Origin: an uncultured Ruminococcus sp.
Lineage (GTDB): Bacteria > Bacillota > Clostridia > Oscillospirales > Acutalibacteraceae
Reading direction: 5' to 3'
Length of the DNA stretch: 64,000 bases
NCBI GenBank assembly: GCA_900543095.1
Contig: UQQD01000001.1
Location: 119,920-183,919, forward strand
The translations under genes and the position numbers were made by a program. Positions within the stretch are counted from its first letter, which is position 1. Each line of letters starts with the position of its first letter. The notes under the pieces are model-generated. The model was given only the letters and a program-made list of their open reading frames with translations, did no database searches and was not told where the DNA came from. This document shows positions 44,123-53,882 of this stretch, piece by piece.

Positions 44123-45307
44123 ATGAAGATAAACAAGAATTTTGACAACCTGGTACCAAACTATCTGTTTGCAGACGTTGCAAAAAAGACAGCCGAATTT
44201 GCGAAAGCAAATCCCGACAAAAAGATAATCAAGCTTGGAATCGGCGACGTTACCCTGCCGCTTGCTCCCATTGTGGTGGAGGCTATGAAAAAGGGTGCCG
44301 AGGATCTTGCCCACAAGGAAACTTTCAAGGGTTATCCCGACTATGAGGGATATGCTTTTTTAAGAGAGGCAATTTCAGGCTATTATAAGAGCTTTGGGGT
44401 TACGGTTTCGGCAGATGAAATATTTGTGTCCGACGGTGCAAAATCCGACTGCGGCAATATCGGCGACATATTTGACAAGGATAATGTGGTGTTGGTTACA
44501 GACCCCGTATATCCCGTTTATGTTGACTCAAATATTATGGCAGGCAGAAAAATCGTTTATGCTTCATCTAACGAGTCAAACGGATTTGCCGCTATGCCCG
44601 ACAGCAGTGTAAAGGCAGATATAATCTATCTTTGTTCACCAAACAATCCTACCGGTTCTGCCTACACCTACGCTCAGCTCAAAGAATGGGTGGATTACGC
44701 AATAGATAACGACGCAATTATCCTTTATGACAGTGCATATGAGGCTTTCATAACCGAGGATCTTCCGCGTTCGATATTCGCCGTTGAAGGCGCAAGAAAG
44801 TGTGCGATAGAGATTTGCTCACTTTCAAAAACAGCGGGCTTTACGGGAACACGCTGCGGCTATACCATTATTCCGAAGGAGCTTGAACGTGACGGTCATA
44901 ATATTTACACAACATGGTATCGCCGTCAGGCAACAAAGTTTAACGGCGTTTCATGGCCTGTTCAATGCGCCGCCGCAGCTGTTTTCAGCGAAGAGGGACA
45001 GCGCCAGATTAAAGAAAACATCGCTTATTATCAGGAAAATGCAAGAATTATTTCTTCTGCGCTTGACGAGCTCGGAATATATTATACAGGCGGTAAAAAC
45101 TCGCCGTATATATGGCTCAAGTGCCCGAACAATATGGGCAGCTGGGAATTCTTTGACCTGCTCCTCAAGGAGGCAAACGTTGTCGGCACTCCCGGCGAGG
45201 GCTTTGGAGAAAACGGTGCAGGCTACTTCCGTCTGACCTCTTTCGGCGACAGAGAAAACACAGTTGAGGCTGTAGAACGCCTTAAAAAGCTCATAAAGAG
45301 CCTTTAA
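44123..45307 (+). CDS. dapL: LL-diaminopimelate aminotransferase
   Basis: DapL converts tetrahydrodipicolinate directly to LL-diaminopimelate, bypassing the succinylase or acetylase steps. The protein is a class I/II PLP aminotransferase of about 394 residues, with KLGIGDVTLPL near the start, the NPTGSAY segment and the PLP Lys in SLSKTAGFTGTRCGY. ATG at 44123 behind GAAAGGA is preferred over TTG at 44117. With dapF two genes upstream it supplies the last two steps to meso-DAP. A terminator follows. Confidence 0.94.
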   Translation: MKINKNFDNLVPNYLFADVAKKTAEFAKANPDKKIIKLGIGDVTLPLAPIVVEAMKKGAEDLAHKETFKGYPDYEGYAFLREAISGYYKSFGVTVSADEIFVSDGAKSDCGNIGDIFDKDNVVLVTDPVYPVYVDSNIMAGRKIVYASSNESNGFAAMPDSSVKADIIYLCSPNNPTGSAYTYAQLKEWVDYAIDNDAIILYDSAYEAFITEDLPRSIFAVEGARKCAIEICSLSKTAGFTGTRCGYTIIPKELERDGHNIYTTWYRRQATKFNGVSWPVQCAAAAVFSEEGQRQIKENIAYYQENARIISSALDELGIYYTGGKNSPYIWLKCPNNMGSWEFFDLLLKEANVVGTPGEGFGENGAGYFRLTSFGDRENTVEAVERLKKLIKSL

Positions 45308-45320
45308 ACAGTAAATTAAA

Positions 45321-45346
45321 CGCCCGTCCGAACGGATGGGCGTTTT
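45321..45346 (+). terminator. Terminator after dapL
   Basis: CGCCCGTCC and GGATGGGCG pair (one G-T) around a GAAC loop and are followed by TTTTC. This ends the carA-dapL operon. Confidence 0.88.
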
Positions 45347-45361
45347 CTATATATACCGCAG

Positions 45362-45390
45362 TTGATATTTAGCATAATTTGTAGTATAAT
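45362..45390 (+). promoter_or_regulatory. Promoter for the DUF951-prfA operon
   Basis: TTGATA and TATAAT are exactly 17 bases apart, directly after the dapL terminator and 30 bases before the start codon. Confidence 0.75.
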
Positions 45391-45421
45391 ATTATCTAAT
45401 GTTAATTTGGAGGTGCTTTGC

Positions 45422-45607
45422 TTGAACATAAACGTAGGCGACCGTGTAGAAATGAAAAAGCCGCACCCCTGCGGCGGAAAAACCTTCAGTATTTTGCGTG
45501 TCGGAATGGATTTTAAGATAAAGTGCGAAACCTGCGGCAGAGAAGTGATGGTGCCGAGAAATAAAATAGAGAAAAACATCAAAAAGATTATAGAAAACAA
45601 GGTATAG
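45422..45607 (+). CDS. DUF951 family small protein
   Basis: TTG at 45422 is 8 bases after GGAGG and gives a 61-residue protein (LNINVGDRVEMKKPHPCGG), the normal size for DUF951. Conserved Cys residues in HPCGG and CETCGRE suggest a small zinc-ribbon-like or metal-binding fold. The family role is unknown; it is often found next to translation or DNA replication genes in Firmicutes. The frame is open from 45362 but that part is promoter. It ends in TAG two bases before prfA. Confidence 0.88.
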   Translation: MNINVGDRVEMKKPHPCGGKTFSILRVGMDFKIKCETCGREVMVPRNKIEKNIKKIIENKV

Positions 45608-45609
45608 TT

Positions 45610-46683
45610 ATGTTTGAAAAGATAGAAATTTTTGACAAACGATACAGCGAGCTTTCTCAAAGACTGTATGAGCCGTCGGTTGCGGCTAATCCGGATGAAT
45701 ATCAAAAGATAATGAAAGAAATTAAATCTATTGAGGAAATAGTGCTTGTATACCGTGATTACAAAAAAGCGCTTATTTCGGAACAGGAAAGCCTCAATAT
45801 TATCGGCGAAACATCGGATCAGGAGTTAAAAGAGCTTGCTCAGGCTGAACTCGACGAAGCAAAAGCGGATATTGAAATGCTGTCGGAACAGCTAAAGGTT
45901 TTGCTTTTGCCCAAGGACCCCAATGACGAACGAAATGTTATCATAGAAATCAGAGGCGGCGCAGGCGGCGAAGAATCGGCTCTTTTCAGCGCAGTATTAT
46001 TCAGAATGTACTCAATGTATGCCGAAAAGCACAATTTCAGGGTCGAGGTTATTAATGCAAACGAAACCGAGCTTGGCGGGTATAAGGAAATTTCCTTTAT
46101 GATAGAGGGCGAGGGCGCATATTCACGCTTTAAGTACGAAAGCGGCGTTCACCGTGTTCAGCGTGTTCCCGAAACCGAAAGTCAGGGAAGAGTGCATACT
46201 TCAACAACCACCGTTGCCGTGCTTCCCGAGGCCGAGGACGTAGAGCTTGAAATAGACCCCAACGACCTCAAAATTGATACCTTTCGTTCAAGCGGTGCAG
46301 GCGGTCAGCATATAAACAAAACAAGCTCGGCTATCCGTATTACGCATATCCCGACAGGCACTGTGGTTGAATGTCAGGACGAGCGCAGTCAGTACAAAAA
46401 CAAGGATAAAGCTTTGAAGGTTCTAAAGAGCCGACTTCTCAAAGAAAAGCAGGACAAGCAGGCAAGCGAGATTGCGGCCGACCGAAAATCTCAGGTGGGA
46501 ACAGGCGACAGAAGCGAACGCATCCGCACCTATAACTATCCTCAGGGCAGGCTGACCGATCATCGCATCGGGCTTACGCTTTATAAATTGGAAGATATAT
46601 TAAACGGCAACCTCGACGAGGTAATCGACGCTTTGATTACCGCCGACCGTGCCGAAAAGCTTAAAGAAAATATGACGCAGTAA
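45610..46683 (+). CDS. prfA: Peptide chain release factor 1
   Basis: RF1 ends translation at UAA and UAG. The 357-residue protein has the GGQ motif (SSGAGGQHINKT) for peptide release and the RF1-type domain 2/4 pattern (GVHRVQRVPETESQGRVHTST, DRSERIRTYNYPQGRLTDHR). Its presence, with several genes here ending in TAG, shows that TAG is a true stop in this genome, which bears on the broken AraC gene. It follows DUF951 by two bases and precedes tsaC by a short gap. Confidence 0.97.
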   Translation: MFEKIEIFDKRYSELSQRLYEPSVAANPDEYQKIMKEIKSIEEIVLVYRDYKKALISEQESLNIIGETSDQELKELAQAELDEAKADIEMLSEQLKVLLLPKDPNDERNVIIEIRGGAGGEESALFSAVLFRMYSMYAEKHNFRVEVINANETELGGYKEISFMIEGEGAYSRFKYESGVHRVQRVPETESQGRVHTSTTTVAVLPEAEDVELEIDPNDLKIDTFRSSGAGGQHINKTSSAIRITHIPTGTVVECQDERSQYKNKDKALKVLKSRLLKEKQDKQASEIAADRKSQVGTGDRSERIRTYNYPQGRLTDHRIGLTLYKLEDILNGNLDEVIDALITADRAEKLKENMTQ

Positions 46684-46697
46684 TCAGGGTGAAAGCT

Positions 46698-47732
46698 TTG
46701 GAAACGCAGTTTTTAACAAATACTCCCCAAAATATTAATACAGCCGCCGAAATTCTCAAAAGCGGCGGACTTGTCGGAATCCCGACAGAAACGGTTTACG
46801 GGCTTGCGGCAAATGCGCTCAACGGCAGTGCCGTTGCGAAAATATTTGCGGCAAAGGGCAGACCTATGGACAATCCGCTGATCGTGCATATTGCCGATTT
46901 TGACGACATAAAGCGATTTGGGCTTGTGAGTGAAATCCCCGACAGCGCCAAAAAGCTTGCAAAAGCATTTTGGCCCGGACCTCTTACAATGATAATGAAA
47001 AAGTCCGACATAATTCCGGACGAGGTGTCCGCAGGACTTGATACGGTTGCAATACGTTTTCCGAGCCACCCTTCGGCTCAGGCAATTATAAAGGCGGCCG
47101 ATGTTCCGCTTGCCGCACCGTCGGCCAATTTGTCGGGTTCGCCGAGCCCGACAACCGCAAACCACGTTATGAATGATATGAACGGCAGGATAGATGCGGT
47201 TTTTGACGGCGGAGCTTGCAGTGTGGGACTTGAAAGCACGGTGATTACCCTTGCGGCGGAAGTCCCCCGTGTGCTTCGACCCGGCGGAATTACCGTTGAA
47301 ATGCTGAAATCGGTTTTGGGAGAGGTTGAGGTTGACAACGCCGTTTTGCACAAGCTTGACGACGGACAAAAGGCGGCAAGTCCCGGAATGAAATATAAAC
47401 ACTATGCCCCAAAAGCAAATGTGATACTTCTTAAATGCGCCGATAATGAGTATATTAAATATGTAAACGCTCACGCCGATAAAAGCGTTGCGGCTTTGTG
47501 CTGTGACGAGGATATTCCAGAACTTAACGTAAAGCCGTACACTTTGGGCAGACGAAACGATTACATTTCTCAGGCTCACAATCTTTTTGACGAATTGAGA
47601 AAAATTGACAAGAGCGGAAAGATAAAGACGGTGTATTCCCGCCTGCCGTCAACAGACGGAGTGGGTATGGCGGTTTACAACCGCCTCATAAGAGCGGCAG
47701 GTTTTGAGGTGATTGACCTTGAAAAAATGTAA
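46698..47732 (+). CDS. L-threonylcarbamoyladenylate synthase (Sua5/TsaC)
   Basis: The enzyme makes threonylcarbamoyl-AMP for the t6A37 modification of ANN-decoding tRNAs. The YrdC domain (GGLVGIPTETVYGLAANA, KGRPMDNPLIVHI, SANLSGSPSPT) spans about residues 15-205, and the C-terminal Sua5 domain about 225-345, so this is the long Sua5 form. TTG at 46698 is chosen because AGGGTGA lies 6 bases before it; GTG at 46689 overlaps that site. It overlaps coaE by about 14 bases. Confidence 0.93.
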   Translation: METQFLTNTPQNINTAAEILKSGGLVGIPTETVYGLAANALNGSAVAKIFAAKGRPMDNPLIVHIADFDDIKRFGLVSEIPDSAKKLAKAFWPGPLTMIMKKSDIIPDEVSAGLDTVAIRFPSHPSAQAIIKAADVPLAAPSANLSGSPSPTTANHVMNDMNGRIDAVFDGGACSVGLESTVITLAAEVPRVLRPGGITVEMLKSVLGEVEVDNAVLHKLDDGQKAASPGMKYKHYAPKANVILLKCADNEYIKYVNAHADKSVAALCCDEDIPELNVKPYTLGRRNDYISQAHNLFDELRKIDKSGKIKTVYSRLPSTDGVGMAVYNRLIRAAGFEVIDLEKM

Positions 47733-48324
47733 AATAATAGGTTTAACAGGGCAGACCGGAGCAGGCAAAAGCACTGTCGCAAAGCTGTTCGAGGAAAACG
47801 GAGCGGTTGTAATCAGCGCCGACAGTATTGTACATAAGCTGTACTGCGAGCCTTCCGCTTGCTCAAAGGCTGTTGCGGCTGTATTCGGAAACGATATAAT
47901 TAATTCTGACCATACGATAAACAGAAAGCTCCTTGCAAAAAAAGCCTTCTCTTCAAAAGAAAACACAAGGCTTCTTAATTCGGTCGTACACCCATTTGTG
48001 ATGTATGAAATGCTTTTAACGGTGAAAGCCGAGCTCGAAAACGGCGCATCGGTGATTGTGTATGACGCACCCCAGCTTTTTGAAAGCAATTCCGAATTGT
48101 TGTGCGACGTTGTTGTGAGCGTTACGGCACGGACAGACATAAGGCTTGACAGAATTTGCAAGCGTGACAATATTTCAAGGGAATTTGTGCTTGAACGAAT
48201 GAATGTTCAGCTCAGCGAGGATTTTTTCAGAGAAAACTCCGACTATGTGATTGAAAACAACAGCGATACGGACTTTCTTAAAAAGGAGAGCGAAAAGCTG
48301 ATCAAAACACTTGTGCAGAGGTGA
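47719..48324 (+). CDS. coaE: Dephospho-CoA kinase
   Basis: CoaE performs the last step of coenzyme A synthesis, phosphorylating the ribose 3'-OH. The P-loop GLTGQTGAGKST opens the protein, followed by VISADSIVHKLY and the VHPFV segment of the family; DAPQLFES replaces the common DVPLLFE. TTG at 47719 lies 7 bases after GAGGTGA, so it is preferred over TTG at 47713. About 201 residues is normal. It overlaps tsaC and runs almost directly into the transglycosylase gene. Confidence 0.93.
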   Translation: MKKCKIIGLTGQTGAGKSTVAKLFEENGAVVISADSIVHKLYCEPSACSKAVAAVFGNDIINSDHTINRKLLAKKAFSSKENTRLLNSVVHPFVMYEMLLTVKAELENGASVIVYDAPQLFESNSELLCDVVVSVTARTDIRLDRICKRDNISREFVLERMNVQLSEDFFRENSDYVIENNSDTDFLKKESEKLIKTLVQR

Positions 48325-48328
48325 TCAA

Positions 48329-48946
48329 ATGGCTGTACAGCGGTATAAAAAGCCAAACAGACGCAAAAAAGCATTGGCGAATGTGATAATATGGGCCGTA
48401 ATTCTGGCAATTTTTGCAGGAGCGGCAGTGATATTTATTGTTAATTATCAGCAGGACACCACAGAGAATCTTCAAAAGGTAAATTATCCGCAAAAATACA
48501 GCGAATATGTTGATAAGGCGGCAAAGGATTATAACCTTGATCCTGCTCTTATATATGCGGTAATCCGTACTGAAAGCGGATTTGATCCCGAAGCAATATC
48601 AAACGCAGGCGCTTACGGAATTATGCAGGTTATGCCGTCATCGTTTGAATGGCTTATGGAAAAACGAGGTACGGAGGGACAATATACAACTCAAGATCTG
48701 CTCAATCCCGAGATTTGCATTGACTACGGATGTTATTTGCTAAAACTGTTCTATGACGTTTATGAGGACGAAAGATGTGCGATAGCCGCATACAATGCAG
48801 GCTTTGTTGTCGGAAGCTGGCTTGAAAACGAAGAGTACAGTAATGACGGAAAAACGCTTTCTACTATACCTTATCCCGAAACCGACAGTTATGTTGATAA
48901 GGTTGAGGAAGCAAAACAGATGTATATAAAACTATATTATTCATAA
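48329..48946 (+). CDS. Membrane-anchored lytic transglycosylase (SLT domain)
   Basis: After a short basic N-terminus (QRYKKPNRRKKA) comes one transmembrane helix (about residues 22-45), then an SLT domain with the catalytic Glu in VIRTESGFDPEAIS, GAYGIMQVMP and AAYNAGF. It cleaves peptidoglycan glycan strands outside the membrane. ATG at 48329 follows GAGGTGAT and is preferred to the open frame start at 48311. The 205-residue size suits MltE/YjbJ-type enzymes. It is the fifth gene in the DUF951-prfA-tsaC-coaE run. Confidence 0.93.
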   Translation: MAVQRYKKPNRRKKALANVIIWAVILAIFAGAAVIFIVNYQQDTTENLQKVNYPQKYSEYVDKAAKDYNLDPALIYAVIRTESGFDPEAISNAGAYGIMQVMPSSFEWLMEKRGTEGQYTTQDLLNPEICIDYGCYLLKLFYDVYEDERCAIAAYNAGFVVGSWLENEEYSNDGKTLSTIPYPETDSYVDKVEEAKQMYIKLYYS

Positions 48947-48977
48947 AATAATCAAAAGCGAAAGGACGATAATAAAA

Positions 48978-50387
48978 ATGGCTGAAGAAAAATCAAAAAT
49001 CGAACAGCTCAAAGAGCAAATTATGATGAAAGAATCGGAGGGCGTAAAATCACTCTCCGAGGAAGATATTGAAAAAGCGGACGAATTTTGCGTCGGCTAC
49101 AAAAAATTCCTTGATAATTCACCTATTGAGCGTGAGGCGGTACGTTACAGTATTGACCTTGCCAAAAAGGCGGGCTTTACCGAATATGATGCAGACGCAA
49201 GCTACAGCGCAGGCGACAAGGTGTATTACAACAACCGCGGAAAGGCTCTTGCACTTGCCGTTATCGGTAAAAACGGCGTAAAAAACGGCGCAAGACTTGC
49301 AATAGCGCATATTGATTCACCGCGAATTGATTTAAAGCCGAATCCGCTTTATGAGGCAAACAACCTTGCGCTCTTCAAAACGCATTACTACGGCGGACTC
49401 AAAAAATATCAGTGGACTACTATTCCGCTTTCGCTTCACGGCACTATTGTAAAGCTTGACGGTACGGTTCTGAACATAAGCTGGGGCGATGCTCCCGACG
49501 AATCTTGTTTCTGCATAAGCGACATTCTTCCTCATCTTGCTCAGGAACAGGTAACAAAACCGATGTCAAAGGCCTTTACGGGCGAAGACCTCAATGTTCT
49601 TGTCGGCTCACGTCCGTATGTTACCGAGGATAACGAAAAAGACCTTGTAAAGCTCAATGTAATGAATATTCTTAATAAAAAGTACGGTATCACCGAAAGC
49701 GATTTTCTTTCGGCAGAGCTTTGCCTTATTCCGTCGTTCAAGACAAAGGACGTAGGCTTTGATTCAAGTCTTATCGGCGGTTACGGTCATGATGATAAGG
49801 TTTGCGCTTATCCTGCCCTTATGGCTGCGCTTGATGTTGAAGCCCCCGAAAGTACCTGCGTTACCTATCTTACCGACAAAGAAGAAATCGGCAGTGACGG
49901 CAACACGGGTATGCAGAGCGACTTTTTGCGCTACTTTATTTACGACCTTGCAAATCAGGACGGAATTGAGGGCTACAGAGCGCTTTCAAAAAGTACCTGT
50001 TTGTCGGCAGATGTAAATGCGGCGTTTGACCCGACATATGCTTCTGCTTTTGAGGCAAAAAACAGTTCGTATATCAACAACGGCGTTGTAATCTCAAAAT
50101 ACACGGGTCACGGCGGAAAATACGATACCTCGGACGCTTCGGCTGAATATATGGGAAAAATTCGCTCATTGCTTGAAAAAAATCATATACTCTGGCAAAT
50201 CGGCGAGCTTGGCAGGGTTGACCTTGGCGGCGGCGGTACCATTGCCAAATATGTTGCAAATATGAACGTTGATGTTGTTGACCTCGGCGTACCGGTGCTT
50301 TCTATGCACGCACCGTTTGAGATAATCTCAAAAACCGATGTTTATATGGCTTACAGAGCCTTTTATGCTTTCTTTGATGAAAAATAA
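48978..50387 (+). CDS. M18 family aminopeptidase
   Basis: M18 enzymes are large dinuclear-zinc aminopeptidases in the cytoplasm favouring acidic or hydrophobic N-termini. The first zinc ligand lies in AIAHIDSPRIDLKPNPLYE, later ones in GGYGHDDKVCAYPAL and the Glu pair in TDKEEIGSDG; GGGGTIAKY and LSMHAPFEI complete the set. The 469-residue length fits the bacterial ApeA-type branch. RBS GAAAGGA precedes the ATG by 12 bases. Confidence 0.94.
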   Translation: MAEEKSKIEQLKEQIMMKESEGVKSLSEEDIEKADEFCVGYKKFLDNSPIEREAVRYSIDLAKKAGFTEYDADASYSAGDKVYYNNRGKALALAVIGKNGVKNGARLAIAHIDSPRIDLKPNPLYEANNLALFKTHYYGGLKKYQWTTIPLSLHGTIVKLDGTVLNISWGDAPDESCFCISDILPHLAQEQVTKPMSKAFTGEDLNVLVGSRPYVTEDNEKDLVKLNVMNILNKKYGITESDFLSAELCLIPSFKTKDVGFDSSLIGGYGHDDKVCAYPALMAALDVEAPESTCVTYLTDKEEIGSDGNTGMQSDFLRYFIYDLANQDGIEGYRALSKSTCLSADVNAAFDPTYASAFEAKNSSYINNGVVISKYTGHGGKYDTSDASAEYMGKIRSLLEKNHILWQIGELGRVDLGGGGTIAKYVANMNVDVVDLGVPVLSMHAPFEIISKTDVYMAYRAFYAFFDEK

Positions 50388-50402
50388 TTATTGTGAGGCT
50401 TA

Positions 50403-51551
50403 ATGATAATGGCTGACAATGACAATAAGAATAATATCGAAAATTCACATCTCAGCAGAGAAAAGGTGATTGTTCGCACCGGCATTGTCGGAATAATCAC
50501 AAACCTTGTGCTTGTGGTTTTTAAGTCGTTTGTGGGCTTGATGTCAAATTCAATAGCTATTGTGCTTGACGCAATCAACAACCTGAGCGATGTTCTTTCG
50601 TCACTTATAACGATAATCGGCACAAAGCTTGCCGGAAGAACTCCCGACAAGGAGCATCCGCTCGGTCACGGCAGAATCGAGTACATAAGCGCAATGGTGG
50701 TTGCGGCAATCGTCTTATACGCAGGCTTTGCTGCATTTGTTGAGTCGGTAAAAAAGATATTTGCTCCCGTCAAGCCCGATTATTCAACCGCAACGCTTAT
50801 AGTTGTAGCTTCTGCGGTTGTCGTCAAAATATTTCTCGGTTTATTTGTTAAGTCTAAGGGCAAAAAGGTCAGTTCAGCAACGCTTACTGCGTCGGGAATC
50901 GACGCTTTGTTTGACGCGGTGATTTCCGCATCGGTACTCTTGTCGGCAGTTATATATTTGTTTACAGGGGTCTGTCTTGAGGCTTATCTCGGCGTTGTGA
51001 TCTCCGTATTTGTTATAAGACCGGGTTACAAGCTGATGAAAAGCACGCTTGACGAGATACTCGGCAAGCGAATTGACCGTGCGCTTCTTGATGAGATAAA
51101 ACAGACCATATGTGAGGACGAGAGCGTTTTCGGCGCATACGACCTGATTTTGCATTGCTACGGAACCGATAATTATATCGGCTCGGTAAATGTTGAAATC
51201 CCCGACATTATGACTGCGGATGAGATTGATACAATGGAAAGGCGAATTGCACGAAACGTGTATAATAAGCACGGAGTCATTCTTGCGAGCATCGGCATCT
51301 ATTCGATGAATACAACAAATGATGAAATTAAAAGAATGAGAGCCGATATTTCCCACATAGTTATGTCGCACGATAATGTGCTTCAGATACACGGGTTTTA
51401 TGTTGACCTGAAAGAAAAGTCGATTTGCTTTGACATAATAATTGATTATGATTCAAAAGACAGGGATAAAATGTTTTCACATATTTATAATGAGATACAA
51501 AGTCATTACCCCGACTTTTCGCTGAAAATTGACGTAGATATTGATATATGA
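50403..51551 (+). CDS. CDF family divalent cation efflux protein
   Basis: The protein has six membrane helices in the first 230 residues with the metal-site segments DAINNLSDVLSS and HPLGHGRIEY in TM2/TM2-3 and SGIDALFDAVIS in TM5, then a cytoplasmic CDF C-terminal domain (about 235-320) and a further 60-residue ferredoxin-like tail, making it longer than FieF. Zn, Mn or Fe export by proton antiport is the family function; the metal is not assignable with certainty. ATG at 50409 is an equally possible start behind GTGAGG. A terminator follows. Confidence 0.92.
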   Translation: MIMADNDNKNNIENSHLSREKVIVRTGIVGIITNLVLVVFKSFVGLMSNSIAIVLDAINNLSDVLSSLITIIGTKLAGRTPDKEHPLGHGRIEYISAMVVAAIVLYAGFAAFVESVKKIFAPVKPDYSTATLIVVASAVVVKIFLGLFVKSKGKKVSSATLTASGIDALFDAVISASVLLSAVIYLFTGVCLEAYLGVVISVFVIRPGYKLMKSTLDEILGKRIDRALLDEIKQTICEDESVFGAYDLILHCYGTDNYIGSVNVEIPDIMTADEIDTMERRIARNVYNKHGVILASIGIYSMNTTNDEIKRMRADISHIVMSHDNVLQIHGFYVDLKEKSICFDIIIDYDSKDRDKMFSHIYNEIQSHYPDFSLKIDVDIDI

Positions 51552-51605
51552 AGTTATTGTCGCATTAAGCTCAGAGCGAAAAGCAAAACAACAGAAGCCA
51601 AAATA

Positions 51606-51665
51606 AAAAGCTATGATCCACAATCAGCAACAAAGTGTGATTTGGATTATAGCTTTTACTTTTTA
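51606..51665 (+). terminator. Terminator after the CDF gene
   Basis: AAAAGCTATGATCC and GGATTATAGCTTTT form a long stem with one mismatch, extended by CAATCA/TGATTT, and a T run follows. Confidence 0.8.
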
Positions 51666-51794
51666 TTAGGTTACAGTAATTAAATTTTTGCTCTTTTAAG
51701 TGTCTTTTCGCTTTTCCACAGTGCCTTTGTACAGCTTCGGGGCGAAGAAAACGATTTTTGCATCTAAATGCAACAGCCTCCTAAAATTTTGCCG

Positions 51795-53882
51795 TTAATA
51801 TAATTTTTCCGCAACGGCGGCAATTACCGACCTGCCCTGCATAGTAATTCGTCTGTCGTGCAGATATATCCTGCGCTCCTCCGTTATAACGTCAAATCTG
51901 TTTCTGCCTGTATCTACATACAACCTCCATACATATCCCGTAGGAAGTGCCGGCAATTCAACATTGACTGTACCCCAATATGCGTTTATTCCGAAATACA
52001 CGATCTCATCAAGTGCAGGATCGGCGTTTGACGCACCTGCGTACATAACTGCAATCATTCGTGTGTCGGCGTTAAAATCCGTGTTCCACGGAACACAGGA
52101 GTGTATGCTCTCGGGCGGAAAGCTGCAGGTTGCCTCATGCCTGTCGTTTGTAATAACGTAAAAACGCTTGCGGAATGAAATCATATATTTGTAAAATTCA
52201 AACACATCGATATATTTTTCTTTTCTGCTCCAGTCAAGCCACGAGGTTATGTTGTCCTGACAGTAGGGGTTGTTGTTGCCAAACTGAGTATTGCAAAATT
52301 CGTCGCCTGCGAGAAACAGCGCCGCACCGCGGCTGCACATAAGCGTTGCAAATGCGTTTTTAACCATTTTAATACGGAGCGAGTTTATGCTTTCGTCGGT
52401 GGTTTCACCCTCAAAGCCGCAATTCCAGCTGTTGTTGTCATTGGCTCCGTCGGTATTGTTCCAACCGTTTTTAAAATTATGTTTTTCGTTGTATGAATAC
52501 ATATCATACATTGTAAACCCGTCGTGACAGGTCAAAAAGTTTACAGAAGCACTTTGACCTCTGTTTACGGGATTATATAAGTCTTTAGAGCCGGTAAGAC
52601 GGTGCGACGCAGGCCACGCAAGGTTGCCGTCGCCCTTAAGAAATCGGCGAAGATCGTCGCGGTATTTGCCGTTCCATTCCGCCCACCTGTTCCATGACGG
52701 AAAACTGCCGACCTGATACAGTCCGCCTGCGTCCCAGGCTTCTGCAATAAGCTTTACCTTTCCGAGGATCGGGTCAAAGGCAAGACTTTTGAGCAAGGGC
52801 GGCTGTTCCATAGGAGAGCCGTCCTCGTTGCGTCCGAGGATCGAAGCAAGGTCAAACCTGAAGCCGTCAATTTTATATTCGGTTACCCAATATCTGAGGC
52901 ATCTTTTTATGAAATCCCTTACTATCGGGTGGTTGCAGTTAAGAACATTTCCGCATCCGCTGAAATTGTAGTATTTTCCGTCGGGTGTCAGCATATAGTA
53001 TATATTGTTGTCAAGCCCCTTAAAGCTGAAGAACGGACCGTTCTCGTTGCCCTCGGCCGTGTGGTTAAAAACGACGTCAAGTATAACTTCAATTCCGTTT
53101 TGTTTAAGATCTCTTATAAGTTCTTTGAGCTCTGTACCCTCATGATTGTGCTCGTGGTCGGATTCATAGCTTGTGTTTGGCGCAAAGAAACAGACGGTGT
53201 TGTAACCCCAATAGTCATAAAGCTGTTCGCCGTTAAATTTTCGGTATGCGCCCATTTCATCAAACTCAAAAATCGGCATAAGCTCAACGGCATTAATGCC
53301 AAGCTCTTTAAGATACGGAATTTTCTCTCTTATTCCCGCAAAAGTTCCGGGATTGTTTACTCCCGACGATTTGTCCTTTGTAAAGCCCCTGACGTGAAGC
53401 TCATAAATGACAAGCTCCTCAAGCGGGTGTGACGGAGCGGAAAAATTGCCCCAGTCATAGTCGTTAAAAACGACGCGCGCTTTGTAAACACATTCGTTGT
53501 TTTGCTTTACGCCCCAGCCGCTCTGACCCGTAACAGCTTTGGCATATGGATCGAGGACATATTTGCTTTTATCGAAAATCAAACCTTTTTTTTCGTCTTT
53601 CGGTCCGTCTACAGAATAAGCGTATTCAAATTTATCAATTTCAAGACCGAACACTATCATTGAATATGTATTGCCGATTCTGTATGATTCGGGGAAAGGT
53701 ATTCTTGCAAAAGGCTCTTTTGCTCTTTCTTTAAAGAGCAAAAGGGTAATCGAGGTTGCATAAAACGAACTTACAGTGAAGTTGACGCCGCCCCTAACGG
53801 GCATAGCGCCGTCAAATTCATAATGTCCGGGTCTTACGTCAAATCCGCATATATTGTCAGTAGGTTTCAAATTCCTTAACAT
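51795..53882 (-). CDS. glgX: Glycogen debranching enzyme GlgX / isoamylase-type GH13
   Basis: The 695-residue protein has an N-terminal CBM48-like domain (about 1-140) and a GH13 barrel with the nucleophile Asp in DGFRFDLASILGR, the acid/base Glu in LIAEAWDAGG, and FLTCHDGFTMYDM for the transition-state His-Asp, plus VVFNHTAEGN. It cleaves alpha-1,6 branch points of glycogen or related glucans. No signal peptide is visible, so it acts in the cytoplasm. ATG at 53882 follows GGAGGGGA; the frame is open from 53927 without another site. No other glg gene adjoins. Confidence 0.93.
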   Translation of the reverse strand: MLRNLKPTDNICGFDVRPGHYEFDGAMPVRGGVNFTVSSFYATSITLLLFKERAKEPFARIPFPESYRIGNTYSMIVFGLEIDKFEYAYSVDGPKDEKKGLIFDKSKYVLDPYAKAVTGQSGWGVKQNNECVYKARVVFNDYDWGNFSAPSHPLEELVIYELHVRGFTKDKSSGVNNPGTFAGIREKIPYLKELGINAVELMPIFEFDEMGAYRKFNGEQLYDYWGYNTVCFFAPNTSYESDHEHNHEGTELKELIRDLKQNGIEVILDVVFNHTAEGNENGPFFSFKGLDNNIYYMLTPDGKYYNFSGCGNVLNCNHPIVRDFIKRCLRYWVTEYKIDGFRFDLASILGRNEDGSPMEQPPLLKSLAFDPILGKVKLIAEAWDAGGLYQVGSFPSWNRWAEWNGKYRDDLRRFLKGDGNLAWPASHRLTGSKDLYNPVNRGQSASVNFLTCHDGFTMYDMYSYNEKHNFKNGWNNTDGANDNNSWNCGFEGETTDESINSLRIKMVKNAFATLMCSRGAALFLAGDEFCNTQFGNNNPYCQDNITSWLDWSRKEKYIDVFEFYKYMISFRKRFYVITNDRHEATCSFPPESIHSCVPWNTDFNADTRMIAVMYAGASNADPALDEIVYFGINAYWGTVNVELPALPTGYVWRLYVDTGRNRFDVITEERRIYLHDRRITMQGRSVIAAVAEKLY

